Shown: positions 35,893-44,710 of the stretch, in pieces
Numbering within the stretch: the first letter of the stretch is position 1
Layout: the number at the start of each line of letters is the position of its first letter
Origin: Streptomyces sp. SLBN-31
GTDB lineage: Bacteria; Actinomycetota; Actinomycetes; Streptomycetales; Streptomycetaceae
NCBI RefSeq assembly: GCF_006715395.1
Contig: NZ_VFNC01000002.1
Location: forward strand, 682,001 to 746,000
DNA: 64,000 bases
Direction: 5' to 3'
Made by a program: the position numbers and the translations under genes
The notes under the pieces: generated by a model
Told to the model about the DNA's origin: nothing
Database searches by the model: none
What the model saw: the letters and a program-made list of their open reading frames with translations, nothing else

Positions 35893-36204
35893 TCACGCGA
35901 GCAGCCGGCGCTTCTGTTCCTCGAACTCGGCTTCCGTCAGGACGCCTTGGGCCTTCAGCTCGCCCAACTGCTTGAGCTGGTCGATCTTGTTGGTCATGTC
36001 CTCGGTCGTGGAGGTGGTGGGCGCCGGCTGGGGCGGAGGCGGCGGCGCCTGCTGGTAATAGCCCTGGGGCTCCTGGTAGCCCTGTGACTGTTGCGCCTGG
36101 GCGGCCCAACGCCCCTGCTGGCGACGGGAGACACGGTTGGACACGGCGGTCGCCGTGCCCGCGACCACAGCCGTGCGGGCAACCCCGCGAAGAAGTCCTG
36201 GCAT
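35893..36204 (-). CDS. Small SHOCT-domain protein
   Basis: A 103-residue protein. A hydrophobic/basic N-terminus (MPGLLRGVARTAVVAGTATAVSNRVSRR) is followed by a Gln/Pro/Tyr-rich linker and a C-terminal SHOCT helix pair, DQLKQLGELKAQGVLTEAEFEEQKRRLL. SHOCT modules are short oligomerisation or membrane-associated elements with no enzymatic role. It is followed 34 bases downstream by the alcohol dehydrogenase gene, so the two may share a transcript. Such proteins occur often in Streptomyces near DUF6325 genes, as here. Confidence 0.85.
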   Translation of the reverse strand: MPGLLRGVARTAVVAGTATAVSNRVSRRQQGRWAAQAQQSQGYQEPQGYYQQAPPPPPQPAPTTSTTEDMTNKIDQLKQLGELKAQGVLTEAEFEEQKRRLLA

Positions 36205-36297
36205 GGGATATCGCCTCTCACCCGTAAGTCGTGGAACGACGCTGTCTGTTGTTCACCGGTCACCGGATCACGAGTTCTCCGTGGCCCGTGCCGCACC

Positions 36298-36741
36298 TCA
36301 CGACGCCGCCTCGGCGGCCTCGAGGGCGGCGAGGACGGCCTGTACGTTCAGGCGCCCGGAGGCGACGAGTTGCGCACCGCCGCGTCGCAGGGCGCGGGCG
36401 AAGGGCGCCGCCCAGAGGTTCTCGTAGACCAGCAGGCCGGCCGAGTTGCCCGGCTCCACCGCCGCGGCCGCCTCTTCCAGGTCGTCCTGCCCCAGCAGGT
36501 CGGAGCTGGCCCCCTCGAAGACGGCGAGGTCGAGGTGCCCGTCCCCGGTGAGGTCGGCGATCTCCAGGGCGGTCACCGAGCCGTCCTCGTCCTTCTTGAT
36601 GAACCTCAGGTCCAGGATGCGGATGATGCCGCGGTCGACCAGGTCGACCAGCAGGGGGAAGCCCTCGCCCGTCATGTGACTGCCGGGGAACTCGACCACG
36701 ACGTAGTCGATCGGCCCCATGTCCTCGAACTGCTCGCTCAC
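36298..36741 (-). CDS. DUF6325 family protein
   Basis: A 147-residue protein opening SEQFEDMGPIDYVVVEFPGS and containing LVDLVDRGIIRILDLRFIKKDEDGSV and a C-terminal helix with LNVQAVLAALEAAE. This pattern is that of DUF6325 (related to DUF1269), small proteins of unknown role that often sit beside SHOCT proteins, possibly regulating membrane channels. GTG 36741 is selected because the bases AGAGGTGATC immediately upstream are an almost ideal match to the 16S rRNA tail. It lies 93 bases ahead of the SHOCT gene on the same strand. Confidence 0.85.
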   Translation of the reverse strand: MSEQFEDMGPIDYVVVEFPGSHMTGEGFPLLVDLVDRGIIRILDLRFIKKDEDGSVTALEIADLTGDGHLDLAVFEGASSDLLGQDDLEEAAAAVEPGNSAGLLVYENLWAAPFARALRRGGAQLVASGRLNVQAVLAALEAAEAAS

Positions 36742-36889
36742 GGTGATCACCTCTGGCAGGCGTACGTCCCCTGATTGTCATTCCATCACCGGACATGGGC
36801 CACCGCACCTTGTGTCCCGGTCCGTCCGTGTCACCCGGCCGGTTGCGCAGGGCTCGACCATCCTGCTCAGCCGGGATTCCCTTGAAGAC

Positions 36890-38200
36890 ATGACATACAG
36901 CGACGCACTCCCCCCTGGGCGGCCGCAGGACGGCGAGCTGGAAGAACTGCGGCGTCGGGTGAGCGAACTGGAGAGCGCCCGGCACAAGCCCAAGCACCGG
37001 ATGCGGGCGCTCGGTTCGGCCCTCCTGATCATCCTGGCGTCGCTGCTGGCCCTGCTCGCCGTGGTCGCGGTGTGGGCGAACAGCATCGTCCGGGACACCG
37101 ATCGCTACGTCGCCACCATGGCGCCGCTCGCGTCGAACCCCGACATCCAGAAGGCGGTGACCAACCGGGTCACCGACGCCGTTCTCCAGCGGGTCGACGT
37201 GGACGGGCTCGTGAAGGAGCTGAGCGACGCGGCCGCGCAGAAGGGCGTGCCGCCACGGATCGCGACCCTGGTCGGCAATCTGGACGGCCCCATCGAGAAC
37301 GGCCTGAAGCAACTGGTGAGCAACACCGTGCTGCGCGTGGTCTCCAGCCCCGCCTTCGAGACGGCCTGGACGAACGCCAACCGCCGGGCCCACAGCGCCG
37401 TGAACAAGGCGCTGACGGGCAACAGCGACAGTGTCGTACGGCTGAAGGACAACGAGGTCGCCGTCGACGTCGGGCCCATCGTGGCCCAGGTGAAGCAGCG
37501 ACTGGTCGACGCGGGGCTGGGGGTGGCGTCCAACATCCCGACGGTGCACACCGATTTCGTCGTGGTCGAGGGCAAGGACGTCGGCAAGGTCAAGTCGTAC
37601 ATGCGGGTGCTGCAGATCGTCGGCAACTGGCTGCCCGTCATCGCGGTGCTGATCGCCGCCGCCGGCGTGTTCCTGGCGGTCCATCGCAGGCGGGCGCTGA
37701 TCGGTGCGGCGATCGGGGTGTTCCTCGCGATGGTGCTGCTCGGGGTGGCGCTGACCGTCTTCCGCGCGGTGTACCTGGACCATCTGCCGCCGGGCACCAA
37801 CTCGGACGCCGCGGGCGCCGTCTACGACGCGCTGGTGCGCTTCCTGCGCTCCAGTGTGCGGGCGGTCGGGGCGCTGGCCCTGGTCACGGCCATCGGCGCG
37901 TTCTTCGTCGGTCCCTCCCACGGGGCCGTGTTCACGCGTCACTTCTTCAGCCGGAGCATCGGCGCGGGGCGGGACGCGTCCGTCTCGGCGGGACTGCGGC
38001 TGGGTCCGGTGGGCCGGTTCGTGCACCGCTTCAAGAAGTGGATCGGGGTGACGATCCTGGCAGTGGCCGCGATCGTGTTGTTCACCTGGAGCTACCCGAC
38101 CACGGCGGTGGTCGTCTGGACCGCGCTGATCGTGCTCCTCGCCTTCGCCGTACGTGAGTTCCTGGACCCGGGGCCCAGCGGCGCACCCGGTGCGGTCTGA
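36890..38200 (+). CDS. Multi-span membrane protein with N-terminal coiled coil
   Basis: A 436-residue protein. Residues 10-35 (DGELEELRRRVSELESARHK) form a short coiled coil; a first membrane helix lies at about 43-65; a ~190-residue outer domain contains RDTDRYVATMAPLASNPDIQKAVTNRVTDAV; then come four further helices grouped between about 245 and 425. The outer domain resembles a group of actinobacterial integral proteins of unknown function. It is divergent from the DUF6325 gene. No transport or enzyme motif could be seen. Confidence 0.75.
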   Translation: MTYSDALPPGRPQDGELEELRRRVSELESARHKPKHRMRALGSALLIILASLLALLAVVAVWANSIVRDTDRYVATMAPLASNPDIQKAVTNRVTDAVLQRVDVDGLVKELSDAAAQKGVPPRIATLVGNLDGPIENGLKQLVSNTVLRVVSSPAFETAWTNANRRAHSAVNKALTGNSDSVVRLKDNEVAVDVGPIVAQVKQRLVDAGLGVASNIPTVHTDFVVVEGKDVGKVKSYMRVLQIVGNWLPVIAVLIAAAGVFLAVHRRRALIGAAIGVFLAMVLLGVALTVFRAVYLDHLPPGTNSDAAGAVYDALVRFLRSSVRAVGALALVTAIGAFFVGPSHGAVFTRHFFSRSIGAGRDASVSAGLRLGPVGRFVHRFKKWIGVTILAVAAIVLFTWSYPTTAVVVWTALIVLLAFAVREFLDPGPSGAPGAV

Positions 38201-38229
38201 CCGTCCGGCCGCTCGGCGGTGTCGTGGGC

Positions 38230-38886
38230 TCAGGACGTCAGCTGGGCGATGCTCCTGCTCACCAGGAACAGCCCGGCCACAAGGGCGACGCTCACGAGCG
38301 CCTGCTCCTGGTGGGTCTCGATCCAGGTGCGCAGCCTGCCGAGGCGCACCCGCGCCGAGTCCGGGGCGAACGTCGTGTAGATCTCCATGGTCAGCAGACT
38401 GCTCGCGGCGAGGAGGCAGTAACCGATCAGAGCCAGGTAGGAGGAGGCGTGCGACAGGTCGGCGCTGACCACCGTCGCCGCGCCTGCGGCCACGAGCCCC
38501 CAGGGCTGGAGCAACGGACCCAAGGCCGCCGCGGTCCACATGGACAACCGGTCGAGCCGTGACATCAACCCGCCTGAGGACCTGCGCCGTTGGCCGGTTC
38601 GCCCGCGGTTCCTGCGCCGGTACCAGCCGAACCCCACGAGCCCGAGGCCGATGGCGAGCTTGGCGGCTGACGCGGCGGTCGAGGGTGCGGACTTGGGAGC
38701 CGGCGGTTCGCCGCCGGTGGTGATCAGTACGGCGGCCAGGACGGCCACGAAACAGGCCAGCCAGGCGAGGATGAACGCCAGGCCCTTGCAGATGCCGCGT
38801 TCGGCCGACAGCACGAGGACGAACGCGGTCCCCGACAGGGGGAAGACGGCGATCGCGAGACCGATGACCACCAGGTCAAGCACCAT
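38230..38886 (-). CDS. GAP-family (SfLAP-like) membrane protein
   Basis: A 218-residue polytopic protein with about six helices. It starts MVLDLVVIGLAIAVFPLSGTAFVLVLSAERG, includes the glycine-rich ILAWLACFVAVLAAVL helix and a basic cytoplasmic loop (YRRRNRGRTGQRRR), and ends with two further helices. This fits the GAP/sulfolipid-addressing protein family, which helps lipid or peptidolipid export in mycobacteria. ATG 38886 is chosen; upstream sequence is not family-like. It is divergent from the YihY gene; a CTCACC/GGTGAG dyad is in the shared promoter. Confidence 0.75.
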   Translation of the reverse strand: MVLDLVVIGLAIAVFPLSGTAFVLVLSAERGICKGLAFILAWLACFVAVLAAVLITTGGEPPAPKSAPSTAASAAKLAIGLGLVGFGWYRRRNRGRTGQRRRSSGGLMSRLDRLSMWTAAALGPLLQPWGLVAAGAATVVSADLSHASSYLALIGYCLLAASSLLTMEIYTTFAPDSARVRLGRLRTWIETHQEQALVSVALVAGLFLVSRSIAQLTS

Positions 38887-38947
38887 CACGGCCCCGGTAC
38901 GACGCTGCGCGCCCCGCGACGAAGCGGCTCTCGCCCATGGCTTAAGT

Positions 38948-38962
38948 CTCACCGGCGGTGAG
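38948..38962. promoter_or_regulatory. 6+6 dyad in divergent promoter
   Basis: CTCACC (38948-38953), GGC spacer and GGTGAG (38957-38962) form a perfect dyad between the divergent GAP-family and YihY genes. It may be an operator for either gene. No regulator gene adjoins. Confidence 0.35.
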
Positions 38963-39081
38963 GCACCCCACAAATCGCGGGATCACGGGCTCCTGGCCGC
39001 GGAGGGTGCTCTTCACCCGCTCGGCTCGCGCCGCGCCCCTCGCCGGGGGCCGTTCGGCCGCAGGGGCGGCAGGCTGGAAGC

Positions 39082-40020
39082 ATGCAGCCTCGGACAGGGA
39101 CCGGAAAGGACCGTCCGGACCGCCCGTCACGCCGTGCATCGGCGCGGAAGCGGAGCTCCTCGACGCGGGCCCGGCTGACGGGGCTGCGAAGCCGCGCCGA
39201 GACCCGGTTCCCGGTGATCACCCACCTGCTGTCGCACCTGATCTCGGTGAACGTGCTCGACTCGGCGACCCGGCTGGCCGCCCAGGCGTTCCTCACCGCC
39301 GTTCCGCTGCTGTTCGTGGTGGCCTCCATCGCCCCGCCGTCGCTGCGCGATCAGTTCGTCACGTCCGTGCGCGACGCCTTCGGGTTGTCCGGAAGCTCGG
39401 AGGCCGAGTTGACCAAGGTCATGCAGGGCACCGCAGGTCCCTCCGACGAGCTTCGGCAGACCACCGGTGTGGTGGGCGGGCTGATGGTCCTCATCTCGGC
39501 CACCGCGTGCAGCCGTGCCATGCAACGCCTGTGCGAGCGCGCCTGGAGCATGCCCAAGGCGGGCGCCCGGCTGGCCGCCTGGCGCTGGATCGCCTGGCTC
39601 GCGGCGTGGCTGCTCATGTTCGGAGTGCAGGGGCCCCTGCGCGACGGCTTCGGTCTCGGCCTGTGGCTGGGCGTGCCGCTGCTGCTGGTCGCGGAGACCG
39701 GCATCTGGTGGTGGACGCAGCATCTGCTGCTGGCCGCGCGCCTGCCGTGGCTTCCGCTGCTGCCGGGTGCGCTGCTGACCGGCACGGCGCTGAGCGTCCT
39801 GACGTCGTCCGCGTCGCTCTACGTGCCCCGGGCGCTCAACCGCAGCCTGGAGAAGTACGGCTCGCTGGGCGCGGTGTTCACCGTGTTGTCCTGGCTCATC
39901 TCGCTCTGCGTGGTCGTGGCCCTGTGCATCACCGCAGGCGCGGTCATCGCCCGTGAGCCCTGGGCGACCCGCCGTCTGGGCACGCTCGCGCCGCCGGTCA
40001 CCGGTGCCGGCCGCGCGTAG
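39082..40020 (+). CDS. YihY/BrkB-type membrane protein
   Basis: A 312-residue protein with a basic Arg/Ser-rich N-terminus (residues 1-42) and about six membrane helices. The family features HLISVNVLDSATRLAAQAFLTAVPLLFV and ALNRSLEKYGSLGAVFTVLSWLISL are present. YihY/BrkB proteins were once miscalled ribonuclease BN; their real role is in the membrane and unknown. ATG 39082 follows a poor Shine-Dalgarno region (TGGAAG). Its last base touches the end of the convergent ClC gene at 40021. Confidence 0.85.
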   Translation: MQPRTGTGKDRPDRPSRRASARKRSSSTRARLTGLRSRAETRFPVITHLLSHLISVNVLDSATRLAAQAFLTAVPLLFVVASIAPPSLRDQFVTSVRDAFGLSGSSEAELTKVMQGTAGPSDELRQTTGVVGGLMVLISATACSRAMQRLCERAWSMPKAGARLAAWRWIAWLAAWLLMFGVQGPLRDGFGLGLWLGVPLLLVAETGIWWWTQHLLLAARLPWLPLLPGALLTGTALSVLTSSASLYVPRALNRSLEKYGSLGAVFTVLSWLISLCVVVALCITAGAVIAREPWATRRLGTLAPPVTGAGRA

Positions 40021-41463
40021 TCAGCCGGCGCGAGGTGCCTCGGTGGCCGCCCGCTCGGCGGGCCGCTCCCCGACCGCGGGGATCCGCGGTCCCTGCGGCA
40101 GGCGCTGGCTGAGCACGAAGGACACGACCGACGCGAGCACCACGAGTGCCACGGTGTCCACATTGCCCAGCAGGAGCACGACCAGGACGACACTGCTCAC
40201 CGGCAGTCGCAGGGCCGCGGTCACCGACGCCGCCATCCCGGCCGCCATCGCCGGGACCAGCCCCAGGCCGGGCAGCGGCGAAAGCAGCACACCGAACGCG
40301 CCGCCCAGGAACAGGGCGGGGAAGACGGGGCCGCCGCGCAGGCTGCCCAGGCACAGCGCGTACGTCAGCCCCTTGAAGACCAGTACGGCGATGAGGGCGC
40401 CCACCGACCAGGCGTGCGGGTCCTGTGCCAGTCCGGCCAGCGTGGTCTCCCCGGACAGGGCCGCGTCGGCCGGCGACCGACCCGTGGTGACGGAGTAGAG
40501 GGTGACGCAGACCGCCGCGCCCAGCGCGCACACTGTCGTGTTCCGCACGGTCCGGGTCGTGACGAAGCGGGCCGCGAACCGGCCGCCGACGAAGGCCCAG
40601 TGGACGAGGAACGCGATGAGGGGCGCCAGTACCAGCACCCACAGCACGTCCCCCCAGTCCAGCGGCGGCGGCTTGGGCAGGCCGATGGACAGGCTCCCCG
40701 TCTCCAGGCCGGTCCATCGGACGAACCCGGTGAAGATCAGGTCCCCCACCCCACTGGCGAGGAGGGCCGGCAGCATCAGCGCGAACAGTTGCGGCCCGCC
40801 CAGCCCGGCGACTTCCATCAGCAGAACCGCGCCCACGATCGGGTTCCCGAAGAGAGCGGAGATGGCCGCCGCGGCCCCGGCCGCACCGAGCAGCGACGTG
40901 CTGGCGTCGGTTTCCGGCGCCCGGACCAGCCTCGCGAACAGCAGGGCCAGTCCCCCGCCCATCGCGATCAGCGGTGCCTCGGGTCCCAGTACCGCGCCCA
41001 GGGGCAGACCGACCAGGGCGGCGATCACGACTCCCGGGAGCGCCTTCCGGGTGACGCCCCCCGAGTGCAGGCCCGCCGCCGGGACATGTCCGCCCCGGCC
41101 CGGAAGCCGCGCGACCACCACGCCGACGACCAGACCGGCCGCCGTCAGCAGGGGCACCCCCCACCACCAGGGGGCCTGCTTCCAGCCCAGATCCTTGGGC
41201 CAGGTCGTCCAGATCAGCTGCTCCAGCCGGTGGACCGCCACCAGGAACCAGAACGCGATCAGCGCCACCGGAATCCCGATGAGCCCGCAGAACACCAGGG
41301 CCCTGCGGTAGTCCGGCCGGCCGAGCATGGTGCGCAGCAGATCGGCTTCCGGGGGCTGGTTGCGCGCCGCGGGCCCGGAGCCGCTCTCCGACGTCGTTCC
41401 GGCGATGGGGTCCTCCCGGGGTCGGCGCCACGCCACGCGGTGGTGTCGGGCCGACCACCGCAT
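40021..41463 (-). CDS. ClC-type chloride channel/antiporter
   Basis: A 480-residue ClC protein with the expected dense set of membrane helices. Selectivity-filter segments are visible: GRGGHVPA (helix D region), GPEAPLIAMGGG (the GxExP motif with its gating Glu) and GGPVFPALFLGGAFG (helix N). The gating Glu is present, so either a channel or a Cl-/H+ antiporter is possible. ATG 41463 has GAGGGG in front; ATG 41478 adds five residues. The gene is convergent with YihY and has no regulatory CBS domains. Confidence 0.9.
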   Translation of the reverse strand: MRWSARHHRVAWRRPREDPIAGTTSESGSGPAARNQPPEADLLRTMLGRPDYRRALVFCGLIGIPVALIAFWFLVAVHRLEQLIWTTWPKDLGWKQAPWWWGVPLLTAAGLVVGVVVARLPGRGGHVPAAGLHSGGVTRKALPGVVIAALVGLPLGAVLGPEAPLIAMGGGLALLFARLVRAPETDASTSLLGAAGAAAAISALFGNPIVGAVLLMEVAGLGGPQLFALMLPALLASGVGDLIFTGFVRWTGLETGSLSIGLPKPPPLDWGDVLWVLVLAPLIAFLVHWAFVGGRFAARFVTTRTVRNTTVCALGAAVCVTLYSVTTGRSPADAALSGETTLAGLAQDPHAWSVGALIAVLVFKGLTYALCLGSLRGGPVFPALFLGGAFGVLLSPLPGLGLVPAMAAGMAASVTAALRLPVSSVVLVVLLLGNVDTVALVVLASVVSFVLSQRLPQGPRIPAVGERPAERAATEAPRAG

Positions 41464-41619
41464 GACCCCTCGGCGCATAGCACGACGAACATACCCATAG
41501 CGGAACGAAGGTGCTCGCCGTCGCGGAGCGATGGTGCGGCAGGCGGACCGGTCGCCCTGGCGCCGACAGCGCGGACCGTTCCCGGCGTGGTGGCGCTCCC
41601 CGCTGCCGGGACGGCCCTC

Positions 41620-42951
41620 TCAGCGGGTCGGGCTCAAGGGCTTCTCCAGCACCGCCTTGCGGTGGCTGAACGTCTCGATCGAGTAGCGGCCGTGGTAGCT
41701 GCCCATGCCGCTCTCTCCCACCCCGCCGAACGGCAGGTCGGAGACGGTGAGATGGGCGAGCGGCAGACCGTGCCCGAGGCCGCCGGAGGACGTCTCGGCG
41801 GCGATCCGGTCGCGGGTGTCGCCGGACTCCGAGAAGACGTACAGGGCGAGCGGCTTGTCGCGGTCGTTGATGAAGTCGATCGCCTCGTCCAGCCCGGGCA
41901 CCGTGACGATCGGCAGGATCGGCCCGAAGATCTCCTCCCGCATCACCGGCGACTCGGGGTCGACGTCCGCCAGCACGGTCGGGGCGATGTACTTGGTGGC
42001 GCGGTCTCCGACGCCGCCGACGACCGTGCGGCCCGAGTCGAGCAGGCCGGTGAGCCGGTCGAAGTGACGTTCGTTGACGATCCGGCCGTATGCGCCGGAG
42101 GCCGAGGGGTTGTCGCCGTACAGCGCCTCGACCGCGCGGGTGAGGGCCGGCTCCAGGGCGGCGGCCGTCTCCGGGTCGGTCAGCACGTAGTCGGGGGCCA
42201 CACAGGTCTGCCCGGCGTTGAGGAACTTGCCGCGGGCCAGCCGGTCGGCGACGACGTCGAGGTCGGCGCCCCGGTCGACGAACGCCGGGGATTTTCCGCC
42301 GAGTTCGAGGGTGACGGGGGTGAGGTGCTCGGCGGCGGCGCGCATGACGACGCGGCCGACGGTGCCGTTGCCGGTGTAGAAGATGTGGTCGAAGCGCTCG
42401 GCGAGCAGGGCCGTGGTCTCGGGGATGCCGCCCTCGACGACGGCGACCGCGTCGGTGTCGAGGTACTCCGGCAGCAGGCGGGCCAGGGCGGCGGAGGTGG
42501 CCGGGGCCAGTTCACTGGGCTTGACGACCACCGCGTTGCCCGCGGCGAGCGCGCCGACCAGCGGGGCCAGCAGGAGTTGGGCGGGGTAGTTCCAGGGCGC
42601 GATGACCAGGACGACGCCGAGCGGGTCGTACTGCGTCCAGGCGCGCGTGTCCTCGCCGAGGTGGGCCGGGACCGGGGCCGGTTCGGGGCGCAGCCAGTCG
42701 GTGAGGTGGTCGAGGGTGTGGTCGATCTCGCGGACCGTGAAGCCGATCTCGGTGCGGTCGGCCTCGGCGGCGCTCTTGCCGAGGTCGGCGTGGAGCGCGG
42801 CGGCCAGCTCGGGACCGTTCTCGGTGAGCATCTCGCGCAGGCGGCGCAACTGGGTGGTGCGCCACTCGACGGGCTTGGTGCGGCCGCTGCGGAAGGTGGC
42901 GCGCAGCCGGGCGACGAGGTCGGCGGGCTGCTCGGGGGTGGGCTGGTTCAT
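41620..42951 (-). CDS. Aldehyde dehydrogenase (class 3 type)
   Basis: A 443-residue NAD(P)-dependent aldehyde dehydrogenase, shorter than the ~490-residue classes and therefore class-3-like. The oxyanion Asn is in [10 protein letters not shown], the general base Glu in [12 protein letters not shown] and the nucleophilic Cys in [11 protein letters not shown]. The C-terminal [28 protein letters not shown] closes the family pattern. It oxidises medium or long aldehydes to acids. ATG 42951 follows GAGG; the longer frame enters a dyad at 42990-43016. Bases 41577-41614, beyond the stop, can fold into a CCG-T-TCCCGGC / GCCGGGA-CGG hairpin as terminator. Confidence 0.9.
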   Translation of the reverse strand: MNQPTPEQPADLVARLRATFRSGRTKPVEWRTTQLRRLREMLTENGPELAAALHADLGKSAAEADRTEIGFTVREIDHTLDHLTDWLRPEPAPVPAHLGEDTRAWTQYDPLGVVLVIAPWNYPAQLLLAPLVGALAAGNAVVVKPSELAPATSAALARLLPEYLDTDAVAVVEGGIPETTALLAERFDHIFYTGNGTVGRVVMRAAAEHLTPVTLELGGKSPAFVDRGADLDVVADRLARGKFLNAGQTCVAPDYVLTDPETAAALEPALTRAVEALYGDNPSASGAYGRIVNERHFDRLTGLLDSGRTVVGGVGDRATKYIAPTVLADVDPESPVMREEIFGPILPIVTVPGLDEAIDFINDRDKPLALYVFSESGDTRDRIAAETSSGGLGHGLPLAHLTVSDLPFGGVGESGMGSYHGRYSIETFSHRKAVLEKPLSPTR

Positions 42952-42989
42952 GGTGCCTCGCTGGTGGAACGGTCGGGTCTGCATGGTCA

Positions 42990-43016
42990 GGTGTATATGC
43001 CAACCTTTCATACACC
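42990..43016. promoter_or_regulatory. GGTGTAT/ATACACC dyad in aldehyde dehydrogenase promoter
   Basis: Seven-base perfect arms at 42990-42996 and 43010-43016 flank 13 bases, in an AT-rich stretch 39-65 bases upstream of the aldehyde dehydrogenase start. The setting suits a repressor operator. No adjacent gene encodes an obvious partner. Confidence 0.45.
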
Positions 43017-43060
43017 AAAATAAATTCCGGCAGCGAGGCGGGTCGCTCCCAGCATTGGCG

Positions 43061-44263
43061 TCACATGGACGGGAGCTCCCGTCGGCGGCCTTCCAGGAAG
43101 GCGCGCTCGGCTGGGCTCTCGGCGCGTTCGACGGCCGCCTCGTAGGCCCGTGCGGCCTCGGTCTCGCGGCCCAGCCGGCGCAGCAGGTCGGCGCGGACCG
43201 CGTGGAAGACGTGGTACGAGTCGAGGTCCAGGGCGTCGACGAGGTCCAGCGCCCGGCTCGGCCCCTCGGTCTCGGCGATCGCGACCGCCCGGTTCAGGGC
43301 CACGACCGGGCTCGGGGCGACGGCCATGAGCTGGTCGTAGAGCTGTACGATCTGCCCCCAGTCCGTGACCCGCGCGTGAGGCGCGTCGCTGTGGACGGCC
43401 TGGATGGCGGCCTGGATCTGGTACGGGCCGGGCCGGTTGCGGCGCAGACACCGTCGTACGAGGGACTGCCCCTCGGCGATGAGCTCGCGGTCCCAGCGCT
43501 CGCGGTCCTGCTCGGGCAGCGGCACCAGCGCACCGTCCGCGTCCACGCGGGCGTCCCGGCGCGACTCGACGAGCAGCATCAGCGCGAGCAGCCCGGTGAC
43601 CTCGGCCTCGTCCGGCATCAGCTCGGCCAGGAGGCGGCCGAGGCGTACGGCCTCCGCGCACAGCCCGGGTGAGCCTTCGTACCCCTGGTTGAAGATCAGG
43701 TAGACGACGGCCAGCACGCCCGCCAGTCGGTCGGGCAGGTCTGCGTCACGCGGTACGCGGTAGGGGATCCGGGCGGCACGGATCTTGGCCTTGGCACGGA
43801 CCAGGCGCTGCGCCATGGTCGGTTCGGGCACGAGGAAGGCGCGGGCGATCTGCGGTGTGGACAGCCCGCCCAGCAGGCGCAGGGTCAGGGCGACCCGCGC
43901 CTGGGGGGCGAGCGCGGGGTGGCAGCAGGTGAAGATCAGGCGGAGCCGGTCGTCGCGCACGGGGCCCTCCTCGGCCGGTGCGTCGGCGGCGTGCAGCAGG
44001 GCGGCCTCGGCGTGTCGCTCGTCGCGTGACGCCTCCCGGCGCAGCCGGTCGATCGCCCTGTTGCGGGCCGTGGTGATGATCCAGCCGGCCGGGCTCGGTG
44101 GCACGCCGGTATCGGGCCAGCGCTGCACGGCGGTGGTGAAGGCGTCCTGGACGGCTTCCTCGGCGAGGTCGATGTCGCCGAGGAAGCGCACCAGGACGGC
44201 GACCGCCCGGCCGTACTCCGCGCGGAACACGGCCTCGACGTCGACGGTGTCGGGCACGGGCAC
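43061..44263 (-). CDS. ECF42-type RNA polymerase sigma factor (DUF6596 tail)
   Basis: A 400-residue sigma factor much longer than usual ECF proteins. Residues 1-165 hold regions 2 and 4 ([34 protein letters not shown] and [32 protein letters not shown]). The remaining ~230 residues are the helical DUF6596/TPR-like extension with [13 protein letters not shown] and [23 protein letters not shown]. This architecture defines ECF42, where the C-terminal extension is needed for activity and the genomic partner is a DGPF protein. The GTG at 44263 overlaps the partner gene's TAG by one base, confirming coupling. Confidence 0.92.
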   Translation of the reverse strand: MPVPDTVDVEAVFRAEYGRAVAVLVRFLGDIDLAEEAVQDAFTTAVQRWPDTGVPPSPAGWIITTARNRAIDRLRREASRDERHAEAALLHAADAPAEEGPVRDDRLRLIFTCCHPALAPQARVALTLRLLGGLSTPQIARAFLVPEPTMAQRLVRAKAKIRAARIPYRVPRDADLPDRLAGVLAVVYLIFNQGYEGSPGLCAEAVRLGRLLAELMPDEAEVTGLLALMLLVESRRDARVDADGALVPLPEQDRERWDRELIAEGQSLVRRCLRRNRPGPYQIQAAIQAVHSDAPHARVTDWGQIVQLYDQLMAVAPSPVVALNRAVAIAETEGPSRALDLVDALDLDSYHVFHAVRADLLRRLGRETEAARAYEAAVERAESPAERAFLEGRRRELPSM

Positions 44264-44613
44264 TAGTGGCTCTCCACGAAGGGCCGGACCTCGATCGGCA
44301 GCGTGGTGGCGCGGACCGCCTTCCTGCCCCACTCCAGCGCTTCGTCCAGGTCGGCGGCCTGGATCAGGCACAGCCCGCCCAGGTACTCCTTGCCCTCGGC
44401 GAAGGGCCCGTCGGTGATCAGGACGTCGCCGCTCTCGGACCGCAGCATGGTCGCGGTCTCGGGGGCGTGCAGACCGCCGGCGAAGACCCAGGCGCCGGCG
44501 TCGCGCAGTTCCTGGTTGAAGGCCTCGACATCCCGCATGATCGCGGCCATCGCGTCGGGCTCCGGGGGCGTGCCGTCGGTGGGGGTGACCACGCTGAGCA
44601 GGTAGTACGTCAT
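44263..44613 (-). CDS. YciI-related DGPF-domain protein
   Basis: A 116-residue dimeric alpha/beta-barrel protein. It shows the DGPF signature ([19 protein letters not shown]) and the family N-terminus MTYYLLSVV. Such proteins are linked to ECF42 sigma factors and may be its regulated target or a sensor; no anti-sigma gene exists in these loci. The downstream sigma gene starts within its stop codon. The ATG at 44613 has AGGAGGACG directly upstream, a strong ribosome-binding site. Confidence 0.92.
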   Translation of the reverse strand: MTYYLLSVVTPTDGTPPEPDAMAAIMRDVEAFNQELRDAGAWVFAGGLHAPETATMLRSESGDVLITDGPFAEGKEYLGGLCLIQAADLDEALEWGRKAVRATTLPIEVRPFVESH

Positions 44614-44710
44614 GACGTCCTCCTAGGCGTCGTAACTGATGTCTCACCTCCTACACGAACGGCACACCCGCGGATCGACACCGCGCGCGACCCGATCGGC
44701 AGAATCTTCC

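Noticed and set aside
40414..43023. An 869-residue plus-strand open frame
   Set aside because: Antisense to the ClC and aldehyde dehydrogenase genes, which have full catalytic motifs on the other strand.
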